DNA of 64,000 nt from JBDSZL01 sp039925145 (GCA_039925145.1 JBDSZL010000065.1:17548-81547), one strand, 5' to 3'. Positions 16,812 through 24,787 are shown, counted from the stretch's first letter. A program made the numbers and translations. The notes: generated by a model from the letters alone, not told the origin.

Positions 16812-17302
16812 GGCCCGCCGACCTGTTCATCTTGCTCCTGCTCATTGCGCCAAGTCTCGCCGCCGACAGTCATCATGTCGAGGCCGATGAAAAGGCCGAC
16901 TTCTCGACTTTCAAGACCTTCGTCCTACGAGAAGGGCGGGCGACGAGTCGGAAGGCGGAAATCAACAACGCTCTGACGCTCAAGACCATCGAAGATGCCA
17001 TCCGCGCCGGTTTGTCAGCCCGAGGATTTACGGAGATCCAAGATCGTGCCGATCTGATCGTCACGTTCAGCGTGGCCGAGGAGCCGCAGCGCGTCGTCAC
17101 CGGACGCGGCATCCGCGACATGAAGGCCGTCAGCCACAGCGTGGGCACGCTCGTCATCGAGATGACGAAGGCTGGCACGACCAGGGTGGTCTGGCACGGC
17201 ACGTACCTGGACGACGAAGTCAACGCGTCGAATCTCGCGAAGAACCTGCCGAAGGACGCGAAGAAGCTGCTGGCCGAGTTCCCACCGAAAAGGAAGCGGT
17301 AG
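16808..17302 (+). CDS. DUF4136-like secreted protein, paralogue 2
   Basis: 164 residues, clearly a tandem duplicate of the preceding gene: both have FKTFVLREGRAT / VRTFSMREGRAT, IEDAIRAGLSARG / IEDAIRTQLAMRG and a LLAEFPPK tail. Signal peptide LFILLLLIAPSLAA. The pair lies within one cassette between two attC sites. Such duplication followed by divergence suggests a heteromeric or dosage role, which is inference. Confidence 0.8.
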   Translation: MRPADLFILLLLIAPSLAADSHHVEADEKADFSTFKTFVLREGRATSRKAEINNALTLKTIEDAIRAGLSARGFTEIQDRADLIVTFSVAEEPQRVVTGRGIRDMKAVSHSVGTLVIEMTKAGTTRVVWHGTYLDDEVNASNLAKNLPKDAKKLLAEFPPKRKR

Positions 17303-17326
17303 TCGACACTTCACGTTCGGGATGCC

Positions 17327-17416
17327 GTCTAACATCGCCTGGAGCCGGCGGCGCGCAAGTCATCCGCTTAGAGCTCGACGGAACGAGCGCGCCGCGGCTC
17401 AACGGGGGCGTTAGGG
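17327..17416 (+). other. attC site after the DUF4136 pair
   Basis: Boxes GTCTAAC (17327) and GTTAGGG (17410); inner arms TGGAGCCGGCGGCGCGC and GCGCGCCGCGGCTCAACG. 90 bases, the longest in the array. Confidence 0.85.
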
Positions 17417-17664
17417 ACACCGTGACGAAACAATGCAACCTTCATTTCGCCATGACGAAGTAATCCCCCACATCGCACGTCTAATCATTCATCGTCAGGG
17501 CGACACGAACGGAACCGATTCGACGGACGCTGGTTTCGGGTAGTTCAGAACTCGTTGCGGCGCTGAAGCGAGCGGTGGAGCGGCTAACATGGCGCCACAG
17601 GGGACGACCAACCTTCCTCGCTTCGCTCGGGGGGTGTTCCGCTGGACGCCGGTATCGTTGGACG
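17417..17664 (+). pseudogene. Decayed cassette without an intact gene
   Basis: An ATG at 17432 opens a frame (HDEVIPHIARLIIHRQGDTN) that stops early; a shifted frame then continues SSELVAALKRAVERL up to GGCTAAC at 17583. This reads as one small helical protein broken by a frameshift. A possible degenerate attC runs from GGCTAAC to GTTGGAC (about 17658), but its inner arms hardly pair. Confidence 0.4.
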
Positions 17665-17671
17665 GACAAGC

Positions 17672-18037
17672 ATGGACTGGGAACCGATCGCCCGAGAGTC
17701 GCTCGACGAGCTCATCGCCGAGGAGATCGCAGAGGTCACGCCCGAGGACCTGGCCTTGTTTGCTCGTGCCGCCGTGGCGCCCGTGAAGTGGCAATTGTCT
17801 CCCTGGGGCGATCTCGGCGGCGGCTTCTGGGTGGTCGCGGTGATGGAAGATCGCGTGCTTTGGTACAACGACATCGAGGCTGGATTCACCGTCTCGCGCT
17901 TTGTGACCCTCGGGATAATCCCATCAACGGAGTACTGCTGTAATCAAGACAAGCTACGTTGGGCACTCCCCGCCCTTGCCGGAAAACCGCAGGAGAAGTT
18001 GGGACCGCCGGAGCCTCTATCATCGAAGAGTTGCTGA
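17672..18037 (+). CDS. Unknown acidic cytosolic protein (cassette gene)
   Basis: 121 residues, ATG 8 bases after a GTTGGAC box. The N-terminal helix WEPIARESLDELIAEEIAEV is acidic; the core WQLSPWGDLGGGFWVVAVMEDRVLWYND is rich in aromatic residues and looks like a beta-sheet protein. No family recognised. No attC site separates it from the CPBP gene that follows, so the two may share a cassette. Confidence 0.6.
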   Translation: MDWEPIARESLDELIAEEIAEVTPEDLALFARAAVAPVKWQLSPWGDLGGGFWVVAVMEDRVLWYNDIEAGFTVSRFVTLGIIPSTEYCCNQDKLRWALPALAGKPQEKLGPPEPLSSKSC

Positions 18038-18055
18038 ACGGTGGCCTCTCTCTTC

Positions 18056-18730
18056 ATGACTGTGACTACTAAAGAACGGTCAATCGGTTCCAGGAAGGCA
18101 CTCGTCGCTGAGCTGGCGCTCGTGGGGCTACTTGTCGGGTACGGCTCGTTCTCTGTTTATCGGCTCGCTCTCCTCTTCCTGCTTGCGTCGCAATCGCTGT
18201 GGGTGCGCCACCTGGGCTGGTCGCACGTCGGCCTCACACGCCCTGCGGCGATTCCGCGCACCTTGCTGCAGGCTCTCGTGGCGGCACTCCTCATCCTCGT
18301 CGCCGTCCGAATCGTGATCGTGCCGACGTCCGTCTGGCTCGCTGGCGTTCCCGTTGACTGGTCTGCGTTGGGCGAACCGGGTGACGCACGGGCCTTCTGG
18401 CTCTGGCTGGGCCAGGCTTGGACGCTCGCGGCATTTGGAGAGGAGATGGTGTTCCGCGGTTACATGATTAACCGCCTTCGCGATCTCGTTGGTGACACGC
18501 CCATCGGGAGGGCAATCGCCATCGCAGCGAGCAGTGCACTGTTCGGTCTCGCGCACGGCTATCAAGGGTTGGCTGGGATGATCGCGACGGGGACGATTGG
18601 GAGCATCTTGGCGCTGCTGTACTTTGCCAGCCGGCGGAACCTTTGGGCCGTCATTGTGTGTCACGCGATCGTCGATACCATCGCGCTATCGGCTCTATAC
18701 TTCGACCGTCGCTCGTGGCTGTTCCCATAA
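18056..18730 (+). CDS. CPBP-family intramembrane glutamic endopeptidase
   Basis: About 224 residues with several membrane helices. The CPBP/Abi motifs are intact: motif 1 EEMVFRGYMINRL (Glu-Glu...Arg), motif 2 FGLAHGYQG and motif 3 VIVCHAIVDTI (His and Asp). These are the glutamate and histidine catalytic residues of CAAX-type intramembrane proteases; bacterial members act in bacteriocin immunity, maturation or stress. A GTG at 18041 is an alternative start. Confidence 0.88.
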   Translation: MTVTTKERSIGSRKALVAELALVGLLVGYGSFSVYRLALLFLLASQSLWVRHLGWSHVGLTRPAAIPRTLLQALVAALLILVAVRIVIVPTSVWLAGVPVDWSALGEPGDARAFWLWLGQAWTLAAFGEEMVFRGYMINRLRDLVGDTPIGRAIAIAASSALFGLAHGYQGLAGMIATGTIGSILALLYFASRRNLWAVIVCHAIVDTIALSALYFDRRSWLFP

Positions 18731-18789
18731 AGCAGACATGGGATTTCTACGGCAGCCTCTAGGCGGACAAGTCGGATGAGGACGCACTC

Positions 18790-19405
18790 ATGACCAGGGG
18801 AGCATTGAACCACGGCTGCTACTTCCTCATCGCTTCGCTGCTGTCCGTCAGCCTGCTCGCATCGACACAAACTGGTGCCAAGGCCCTCTTCGACGTTGGT
18901 GGCGTGGGATTGGTGGGAGTGCACTATTGGTTCGAAGACAGCCGCGGGGAGAAGTTCGCTGACCCCTCGTCGGCCGGTGTCGGTGCGAAGGTGGCGCTGC
19001 ATGTTCGAAGGCAATGTCGGCGCGTTCCTCACGGTCTGGATGCGCGATTCGACTGATGACAGTGTCGAACTGACTTCGCGGACCTCGCCTGGCCCGGAAG
19101 GGAATTGGACGGGCCAACGCGTGGCCGCCGGTGAGGTGTTCGTGACTTCGCGATTGGTGGTCGCCGGATCGGGAAAGGACGCCACACGCCTCGCCATCTT
19201 CCTCGGCCGCTCTCAAACGGAGCAGGTCATCAGCTTTTCGGGCGCGCTTGAGAAGTTGGCCTTGATCGCAGCTCGCAAGGCGGCCGACGGAGCATCTGTT
19301 ATCGCTCGCGAGGTCGATCGGACGACAGTCGGACACATCGGAACGTACGTTGTGCACCGCACGGGTGGTCAGACCGGCGGTGAGATCGTCCTGCAAGCGA
19401 AATAG
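18790..19405 (+). pseudogene. Secreted protein gene broken by a frameshift
   Basis: The first frame (ATG 18790) begins with a signal peptide, CYFLIASLLSVSLLASTQTG, and continues to VGVHYWFEDSRGEKF and AGVGAKVALH near 19000. There the sensible sequence jumps to another frame: MFEGNVGAFLTVWMRD through FVTSRLVVAGSGKDATRLAI to EIVLQAK* at 19405. Together about 205 codons, no known family. One base near 19000 is gained or lost. The stop is directly followed by an attC site, as for a cassette gene. Confidence 0.65.
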
Positions 19406-19407
19406 CC

Positions 19408-19492
19408 GCCTAACCAGCGGCTGCAGCCGACGGCCCCAGCGGTCTCCTCTGTGTGTGCATCGAGGGCCGCGGCTGAGCCGCGGTCGTTGGGC
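19408..19492 (+). other. attC site
   Basis: Boxes GCCTAAC (19408) and GTTGGGC (19486); inner arms CGGCTGCAGCCGACGGCCC and GGGCCGCGGCTGAGCCG. 85 bases. Confidence 0.9.
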
Positions 19493-19546
19493 TGACCGGG
19501 ACCCAGCCGGACAATCAGGGCAGGGTTGGATCCGTTAGGATTGGGT

Positions 19547-19729
19547 ATGCCTGCAACCACAACGCGGGATCAGATTCGAGAGGCTATCGACCGGTTGCCG
19601 CCGGATGCGACGTTCGAAGACGCCATCGAGCGGCTCATGTTCTTGGCCAAGATCCAGGCCGGGCTCGCGGAGCTCGACGCCGGCAAGGGAGTTCCGCACG
19701 ACGAGGTAAAACGGCGCCTCGGGCTGTGA
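19547..19729 (+). CDS. Antitoxin of a ParE-type module
   Basis: 60 residues: RDQIREAIDRLPPDATFEDAI and a C-terminal FLAKIQAGLAELDAGKGV followed by HDEVKRRLG, the latter being the toxin-wrapping motif of RelB-like antitoxins (G..i.hdeV...l). TAGGAT lies 5 bases before the ATG and could be the -10 box of a leaderless transcript. The stop overlaps the toxin GTG. Confidence 0.8.
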   Translation: MPATTTRDQIREAIDRLPPDATFEDAIERLMFLAKIQAGLAELDAGKGVPHDEVKRRLGL

Positions 19730-20019
19730 CCCCGATCATCTGGTCGCCCCAGGCGGCCGACGACATCGTGGGGATCCAAACCTACATCAGCGCGGACTCC
19801 GTTCAGTACGCCGAATTGGTTGTGGGCCGCATCGTGGCTCGCGTCGAACAACTCTCCACCTTTCCAGAGTCCGGTCGCGTTGTTCCCGAGCGTCAGGGTT
19901 CCTCTGTTCGCGAAGTCATCGTCAAGCCGCACCGCATCGTTTATCGGTTTCAGGGCTCGGTAGTTGAAATCGTCACCGTGTTTCGCGGCACGCGCGAGTT
20001 CCCGACTGACGTCAGATAG
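19726..20019 (+). CDS. ParE/RelE-family toxin
   Basis: 97 residues from a GTG overlapping the antitoxin stop. WSPQAADDIVGIQTYIS at the N-terminus, LSTFPESGRVVPE in the middle and REVIVKPHRIVYRF plus EIVTVFRGTREFP at the end are typical ParE-like features. ParE toxins block gyrase, RelE toxins cut mRNA on the ribosome; the sequence favours the ParE branch. It lies within a cassette flanked by attC sites. Confidence 0.9.
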   Translation: MTPIIWSPQAADDIVGIQTYISADSVQYAELVVGRIVARVEQLSTFPESGRVVPERQGSSVREVIVKPHRIVYRFQGSVVEIVTVFRGTREFPTDVR

Positions 20020-20022
20020 GCA

Positions 20023-20095
20023 GCCCAACCTTGCGTTGCACCAGACGGCGGCCAGTGCAATCATGGGCCGCGGCTGGTGAACGCCAGCGTCAGAC
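20023..20095 (+). other. attC site after the second ParE cassette
   Basis: Boxes GCCCAAC (20023) and GTCAGAC (20089). It shares about 80% of its sequence with the site at 15515, which also follows a ParE-type toxin, so the two cassettes probably come from the same donor array. Confidence 0.85.
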
Positions 20096-20223
20096 GGACT
20101 GAAATGGTGGCTACAGTCGTCTCGTTGCTTGTCGCAACTGCCCCTCGGGTGGATGGTTCTGCCCCCCGTTTCGACAGCGAATTGCCCGAGGGGGGTACGA
20201 CCGTCAGGTAGACTGCCACCGTT

Positions 20224-20739
20224 ATGGAATCCAATCCCTACACACCGCCGACGACGAACGTGGCCGATCGCGAGCCAGACACACATGGCCTGAAGTACCG
20301 CAGCCTGTGGCTGATGATCGTGTTTCTGTTTATCAGCTTCGGCCTCTACTACCTGATCTGGTTCTTCCGCCGCCGGCCCGGTCTGAACCGTCTTAATTCG
20401 CCGCGCAAGCTTCCGGTGTGGCCGCTGCTGCTGACCGCCGCCTTCTTAGGCGCGCAGTTCGTGCTGGGCGTGGTGGCGGGTTCCCAGGCGGTGCCGGATG
20501 TGATCGGACCGGTCGGCAGCGGCGTAATGACTGTTGTTCAGTTGGTCGCCGGCATTGCAATGATCATCCAGTGCTTTCGCATCAGGGACATCATCCAGGA
20601 TCACGCCACGCCGCCGCCAGATCCTGATCAGCGGTTCGTCGACCATGTCCAGCTGTCCGGGATGATGACGTTCTTCTTTTCGATCTTCTACCTGCAGTGG
20701 GCGATCAACAAGTACGTCGTCGCAGGCTCAACACGGTGA
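20224..20739 (+). CDS. DUF4234-like membrane protein (cassette gene)
   Basis: 171 residues. After a polar N-terminus (NPYTPPTTNVADREPDTHG) there are four membrane segments, beginning LWLMIVFLFISFGLYYLIWF, a pattern like DUF4234 proteins (short basic loop, FGLYYLYW). The repeated WxxxxxN and the C-terminal FYLQWAINKYV fit. Function unknown. A 128-base leader precedes the gene; TAGACT just upstream of the ATG may be a -10 box. Confidence 0.65.
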   Translation: MESNPYTPPTTNVADREPDTHGLKYRSLWLMIVFLFISFGLYYLIWFFRRRPGLNRLNSPRKLPVWPLLLTAAFLGAQFVLGVVAGSQAVPDVIGPVGSGVMTVVQLVAGIAMIIQCFRIRDIIQDHATPPPDPDQRFVDHVQLSGMMTFFFSIFYLQWAINKYVVAGSTR

Positions 20740-20793
20740 TTCGTCGCCGAAGAATTCAGGAATGCGACGAGTTGCATTGTGAGCCCGAATGCC

Positions 20794-20868
20794 GTCTAAC
20801 AGGCGCTTGCAGCCGGCTGCGCGCGATGGCATTGTGAGCGCGCCGCGGCCGAAGCGCTGACGTTATGC
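20794..20868 (+). other. attC site
   Basis: Boxes GTCTAAC (20794) and GTTATGC (20862); inner arms GCGCTTGCAGCCGGCTGCGCGC and GCGCGCCGCGGCCGAAGCGC. The right box contains the ATG of the next gene. Confidence 0.88.
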
Positions 20869-21521
20869 CGACAACGATGAAATTCGGAACGCTAGCCGGA
20901 AACGATTCCATCAACAGCCGAATCCACGAAATGCTTGGCACGCTTCATCCGGAAGATGTGCCGCGCTTGGTGCGCAAGTTCCGCCGCGACCCTGATGAGC
21001 ATTGCTTTCACACGTACCGGGAACTGATCTTGGGGGTCCACCTTAGAGCGTGTGGCTGGAATCTCCGGTATGAGCAGAGCCTTGGCGGCAAGACACCGGA
21101 CTGGGTCTTGATCGATGAGGGCGGCCAAGTGGCTGAGATTCTCGATGTCGTGACGCTGCATCAACGTCGCGTCGTCGATAGCGCGATCGCCGGGGAGGTA
21201 TCCTCACACCGGCCGTGGGTCGGGTGGGTCTCGACATCCCCGGATCGCCTGTTCGAAAAGCTTCGGGAGAAGGCCAACGCGTACGCGTCACTTGCAGCCG
21301 AACTGCACCTTCCATACGTTGTCGCCCTCTTTGGCGAGTTTACGGCTCCAATCGAGCCCTTCGAGGTGCATCATGTCCTGCACGAACTGCACGGCGGCGT
21401 CTTTGCCGCGATGCCTACGGTGGCTGGCACTCTCTTCTTCCGCGAGCGGCTCGGCCAGTACGAGTACCACCACTTCACCAATTCACAGGCTACACACAAG
21501 TCGCAGATCATTCGAGGTTAG
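20865..21521 (+). CDS. PD-(D/E)XK-like protein of unknown function (cassette gene)
   Basis: 218 residues; the ATG lies inside the right box of the attC site, and a second ATG at 20877 is possible. The region HTYRELILGVHLRACG, then GGKTPDWVLIDEGGQVAEIL followed by DVVTLHQRR, has the spacing of a PD-(D/E)XK nuclease core (E, PD, E-x-[DK]), although the usual lysine is not evident. Such folds occur in restriction and repair enzymes and in many orphan cassette proteins. The nuclease reading is tentative. Confidence 0.6.
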   Translation: MPTTMKFGTLAGNDSINSRIHEMLGTLHPEDVPRLVRKFRRDPDEHCFHTYRELILGVHLRACGWNLRYEQSLGGKTPDWVLIDEGGQVAEILDVVTLHQRRVVDSAIAGEVSSHRPWVGWVSTSPDRLFEKLREKANAYASLAAELHLPYVVALFGEFTAPIEPFEVHHVLHELHGGVFAAMPTVAGTLFFRERLGQYEYHHFTNSQATHKSQIIRG

Positions 21522-21539
21522 TCACGACGGAACTGAGCG

Positions 21540-21586
21540 GCCTAACCCGCGGTTGCAGCCGCCGCGGCTGAACCGCAACGTTAGGG
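21540..21586 (+). other. Short attC site (47 bases)
   Basis: Boxes GCCTAAC (21540) and GTTAGGG (21580) enclose arms CGCGGTTGCAGCCG and CGGCTGAACCGCAACG with almost no terminal loop. Shorter than the other sites of this array but complete in its boxes. Confidence 0.85.
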
Positions 21587-21742
21587 CTACAAAGGTTGCG
21601 CCTCCCCTGTGAGCGTTCCACTTTATCGGGCTCGCAAGGAGTTCTCGATGCTCGACGCGGCGCAAGCAAGACTTTAGACGTGAGTCGTAGTGACTCGAGC
21701 GCTAGGTAGTGTCTGAGTGTGAAACACAGACAGGAGGCAGGT
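21587..21742 (+). other. Cassette leader
   Basis: 156 bases with no gene. An AGGAGG ribosome site lies at 21731-21736 just before the ATG at 21743. Confidence 0.4.
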
Positions 21743-22258
21743 ATGGCGTCGCACGTCGGGTGTACTGTTCTACTTTTCGCCGCCGTCGTCACGAACGCTC
21801 AGGCTCCGCCGAGAAGCGTGGAGGCGGCAGAGGTGGAGGGCGCGAAGCATCCGAAGCCGGCTGAAGGCGTGGAGAAGGCCGTTGATGCCGCAGCATTCGG
21901 ATCGCGCGAACGTCGATGTGTTGACGCCGAGACACATGCCATGGCGAAGTCTGGCGAGTTCGTTGCTGGACCGTTCGACCAATACGTGACCATAGCCGGG
22001 TCCGGGCGCCGGAAAGTCTGGTGGGCGCCCATGGACTCCGCCACGGCCACCATGCCTCCGCTAGAGGTGCGCGCCGTGAAGATCGACGCGCCGGACGTGA
22101 CGGTCAATTGGACGTTGCCGTCAGTCGTCAAGAACGAGAATGGCTACTTCTTCAACACTATGATCGTCTTCCCCGAGAACGGCAAGTGGTTGGTGGTCGT
22201 CAGTTCCGGGAGGAACTGGGGCTGCTTCGTGCTGAAGGAGATTGGCGCCCTGAAGTGA
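21743..22258 (+). CDS. Secreted protein of unknown function (cassette gene)
   Basis: 171 residues from the ATG at 21743, which is preceded by a near-perfect AGGAGG. Signal peptide HVGCTVLLFAAVVTNAQA. The mature part has two short cysteine motifs (RRCVDAET and WGCFVLKE) that could form one disulfide, and strand-like sequence WLVVVSSGRNWGC near the end. No family recognised. Followed 36 bases later by an attC site. Confidence 0.65.
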   Translation: MASHVGCTVLLFAAVVTNAQAPPRSVEAAEVEGAKHPKPAEGVEKAVDAAAFGSRERRCVDAETHAMAKSGEFVAGPFDQYVTIAGSGRRKVWWAPMDSATATMPPLEVRAVKIDAPDVTVNWTLPSVVKNENGYFFNTMIVFPENGKWLVVVSSGRNWGCFVLKEIGALK

Positions 22259-22294
22259 CCGGGGGCCGACAATTCACACTGTGGCACTACTGAG

Positions 22295-22369
22295 CCCTAA
22301 CACGGCTTGCAGCCGACGGCGGCAAGTGAAACCATTTGGCGCCGCCGCGGCTGAAGCCTGACGTTAGCC
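22295..22369 (+). other. attC site
   Basis: Boxes CCCTAAC (22295) and GTTAGCC (22363); inner arms GGCTTGCAGCCGACGGCGGC and GCCGCCGCGGCTGAAGCC. 75 bases. Confidence 0.9.
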
Positions 22370-22379
22370 GGACTGCACG

Positions 22380-22790
22380 ATGGATGTGATCAGCGGGGTT
22401 ATCGACATGTGGCGAAGGGCCGGCGTGGCATTGAATCCGCCCGCGGCAGCGGCGTCGCTTTCGACGCTGGCGGAGCTTCTTGATGTCCCCGTCCCCGATG
22501 ACCTCTAGCGCTTTTACAGTCTTGCGAATGGGATGCCCGACTACGTCACAGATGGTTGGCACCTGAGCTTCTGGTCGATCGAGCGCGTCCTGCAGGAAAA
22601 GGATTTCGCGAACGACAGTCTTGCCTTCGCTGACTTCCTTATCTACTCCCATTGCCTTCGCGTTCGACCAACAGGTGGTGCGACGAGGGTGACGGTCGAT
22701 GGAAGCCCGGACTCATTCGCGTCGTTGGAAGCATTTTTCGAGCGCTACTTACGGGATCCTGAGCACTTTGGACTGCGGGAGGCCGGCTAA
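22380..22790 (+). pseudogene. SMI1/KNR4-like gene with an in-frame amber codon
   Basis: Reading from the ATG at 22380 gives a 136-codon frame interrupted by one TAG at 22506-22508. Sequence on both sides is in the same frame: ELLDVPVPDDL, stop, RFYSLANGMPDYVTDGWHLS and then FASLEAFFERYL. This matches the SMI1/KNR4 pattern (LP.dl..fy...NG), a fold found in immunity proteins to contact-dependent and other toxins. The change is a single codon (for example TGG or CAG to TAG). It ends in the following attC site. Confidence 0.65.
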
Positions 22791-22845
22791 CGCGCGTTGC
22801 AGCGGACGGCGCTTGCGCTCCGCCGCTGAACGCGTGATCTTATAC
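22785..22845 (+). other. Last recognisable attC site
   Basis: Boxes GGCTAAC (22785) and CTTATAC (22839, degenerate); inner arms CGCGTTGCAGCGGACGGCGC and GCTCCGCCGCTGAACGCG. 61 bases. Confidence 0.8.
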
Positions 22846-23012
22846 GGCGGCACGCCCCGCGGCAGTGCAAGTTTGGCTTTGACCGAACGCTCCGTCTGCC
22901 GGGTCCATTGCTCAGATCTATCGGCGCGCGGATAATCGGTGTGCGAGTCTCGTCCTCTCCGAAGCGAACTGGAAGACATCACAGCAATACCTTAGCCACC
23001 GAGGACCCATCG
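22846..23012 (+). other. Region before the hydrolase pseudogene
   Basis: 167 bases without a gene. No promoter or ribosome site is convincing. Confidence 0.3.
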
Positions 23013-24096
23013 ATGACCCATCGGATCACGAGACGACTCTTCCTGAGACAGAACGGCGAACTGATGCTCGGCGTTGTCATGCTTCCGCACGGCTTGCGCC
23101 GACTCGCGACTAACCCGATTGCGGACCTGGAAAAACAACTTGCGTCGCTGATGAAAGAGCATCGCGTGCCCTGACGTATCGGTGGCGGTGATCCGCGACG
23201 GAAGGCTGGCGGAGCGACGCGCCTTAGCCGTGAAGGACGCCTCGGTCAAGGCGCCGGTGGACAACAGGACGATGTTCGAAGCAGGGTCGATGAGCAAACC
23301 GGTATTCGCTTACGCCGTGCTGAAGCTGTGCGAGCGTGGAGTGCTCGATCTCGACACACCGCTCACTCGATATACCTCGTCGCGGCTTCTTCAAGATGAT
23401 TCGCGCTTGGACTTGATTACGGCGCGGCAAGTTCTCTCCCATACTACCGGCTTGCCTAACTGGCGCTCGAAGGCGCAACCGTTGGCGCTTGCGTTTACCC
23501 CAGGCGAGCGATGGTCGTACTCGGGGGAGGGATACAGTTACCTGCAGTCGGTGATTACCGAGCTGACGAAGCAACCGATGGACGAGTACATGCGCCAGAA
23601 CATCTTCGACCCGTTCGGCATGACGTCGAGCGGGTACCTTTGGAACGACACCTTCGCCCGCAAGATGGCGCGGCCTCACGACAAGGACGGCAAGCCGATG
23701 GAGAACAAGCGATCGACGCCGGCCGATGTCGCCCGATACGCGTCAGCGGGAGCGCCGCTGACGACGCCGACGGATTACGCCCGGTTCATGTTGGAAATCA
23801 TCGCTCCGACGGGTCCCGACCAGTTCAGACTGAAACCGTCAACCGTCGCCGAAATGGTGCGGCCGCAGGTCGAGGTGCATGACAAGACTGACACTGCCTG
23901 GGGCCTCGGGTTTGCGATTTATCGCACGAAGAACGGCGAGGTCATCGGCCACGGCGGTGATAACGATGGATTCCATTGTCTTTCGTTAATGGCGCCAGCC
24001 CACAAGGCGGGGATCGTCGTTATGACGCATTCAGAAGGCGGCGCCGTGCTGTTGAACAAACTCGTGACGGATAGTGTCCTCGCGCCCTTCCTGTGA
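23013..24096 (+). pseudogene. Beta-lactamase-family serine hydrolase, frameshifted
   Basis: The ATG at 23013 opens THRITRRLFLRQNGELMLG, a Tat-like signal, and runs to LMKEHRVP, where an extra T at about 23173 brings a stop. The next frame continues VSVAVIRDGRLAE without a gap and carries the class C-type motifs GSMSKPV (Ser and Lys of SxxK), YSGEGY (YxN-like) and HGGDNDGF near the C-terminus. About 360 codons in total. Without the extra base it would be a normal D-Ala-D-Ala carboxypeptidase/esterase-like exported hydrolase. A TTG or GTG restart downstream would give a leaderless, probably mislocalised enzyme. Confidence 0.8.
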
Positions 24097-24102
24097 TCAG
24101 GT

Positions 24103-24631
24103 CAATATCGATGCGCCTGCCGTATAACGATCGTTGAAATCGACGGGGTGACGCTCGAACCTCGTGAAGGCGCACCCGAACGCATCCGGATCTCCGGAAC
24201 CTTCGTCATTCCGGTTCCGGTCTCCAGCGGGCAGCACGCCCCCGCCGCAGCGTGGATATCTGTATTTCAGCCTTCCTACCGATCGCCAAGTGGCAATTCA
24301 GAAGGATTGGTCCGATCTGGCAGCAGCCGCTGGAACCGGCCGTGTTGTCGGGTCTGCTGAGTATTGGGTCTCGCGCCCAATGGCACCCGGAGATCGTGCG
24401 TACGAGGCTGGAGCACGAGGGGGCACAATGAACACTTCGCTCGAGGTCCAGATCCACCAGGCCGGCGAGCAGGCGGAACCTGAGCCCTATCCGTTGCCTC
24501 ACGAACTGGGTATTGTCACGAGCTTCGATCGGCTTGGCGATCTGACCCCGAGGTTCGGAAGACCATCTCCTGCGATCATTTCGGACCTTCGGGATGCGGT
24601 TCTGAATGAAGGCAGACCAACTCCGCGCTGA
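24103..24631 (+). pseudogene. N-truncated, frameshifted secreted-protein remnant
   Basis: Sensible sequence begins without a start (VEIDGVTLEPREGAPERIRI followed by SGTFVIPVPVSSGQ, 24133-24235), then moves to another frame at about 24238 (GYLYFSLPTDRQVAIQKDWS and EYWVSRPMAPGDRAY) and ends at 24631. No family recognised; beta-rich. It marks the ragged right end of the accessory island. Confidence 0.5.
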
Positions 24632-24705
24632 GCCGTCGCAGTGCAACTGGCGCCGGCGCCGACCGTCCCCGTGATGGGATCGGCCTGCGTCCAACGGCTG
24701 AGGAT

Positions 24706-24740
24706 CAAAAAACGGGCGGCACGAATAATCGCACCGCCCG
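24706..24740 (-). terminator. Intrinsic terminator of the ahcY transcript
   Basis: On the minus strand CGGGCGGTGCGA, loop TTAT, TCGTGCCGCCCG, then a run of six T. Twelve base pairs including two wobble pairs. Confidence 0.85.
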
Positions 24741-24750
24741 TCCTCCGAAC

Positions 24751-24787
24751 CGTAAGCCCCGAGCCGCAAGCCCCGAGCCCCGAGCCG
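24751..24787 (-). repeat. G-rich heptad repeat, copy 3 (right edge of the accessory island)
   Basis: Units of CCCCGAG / CCGCAAG on the plus strand, i.e. the G-rich strand is minus here, opposite to copy 2 at 11893. It sits between the ahcY stop and its terminator, so it is transcribed as part of the ahcY 3' untranslated region. Confidence 0.75.

Larger units (their letters stand above)
13033..22845 (+). mobile_element. Integron gene-cassette array lacking a visible integrase (CALIN-type)
   Basis: About eleven imperfect palindromes of 47-90 bases lie between short plus-strand genes, all in one orientation. The typical site begins RYYYAAC just after a stop codon (GTCTAAC, GCCTAAC), has a left inner part near TTGCAGCCGACGGCG, a right part near CGCCGCGGCTGAACGC, and ends GTTAGAC/GTTAGGC/GTTGGGC. 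That is the structure of attC sites. Most genes are unknowns, toxin-antitoxin pairs or small enzymes, as is usual for sedentary arrays. No tyrosine-recombinase integrase or attI was found between 11.9 and 24.7 kb on either strand. Confidence 0.85.

Noticed and set aside
13033..22845. Regular palindromes could be read as a CRISPR array
   Set aside because: The repeats differ in length (47-90 bases) and sequence, are separated by whole genes, and have attC box structure; no cas genes are near.
11889..24700. Phage or IS element as the vehicle of the accessory island
   Set aside because: No transposase, phage structural gene, terminal repeat or target duplication could be seen; the holin-family gene at 62.9 kb is a chromosomal YvlD type.
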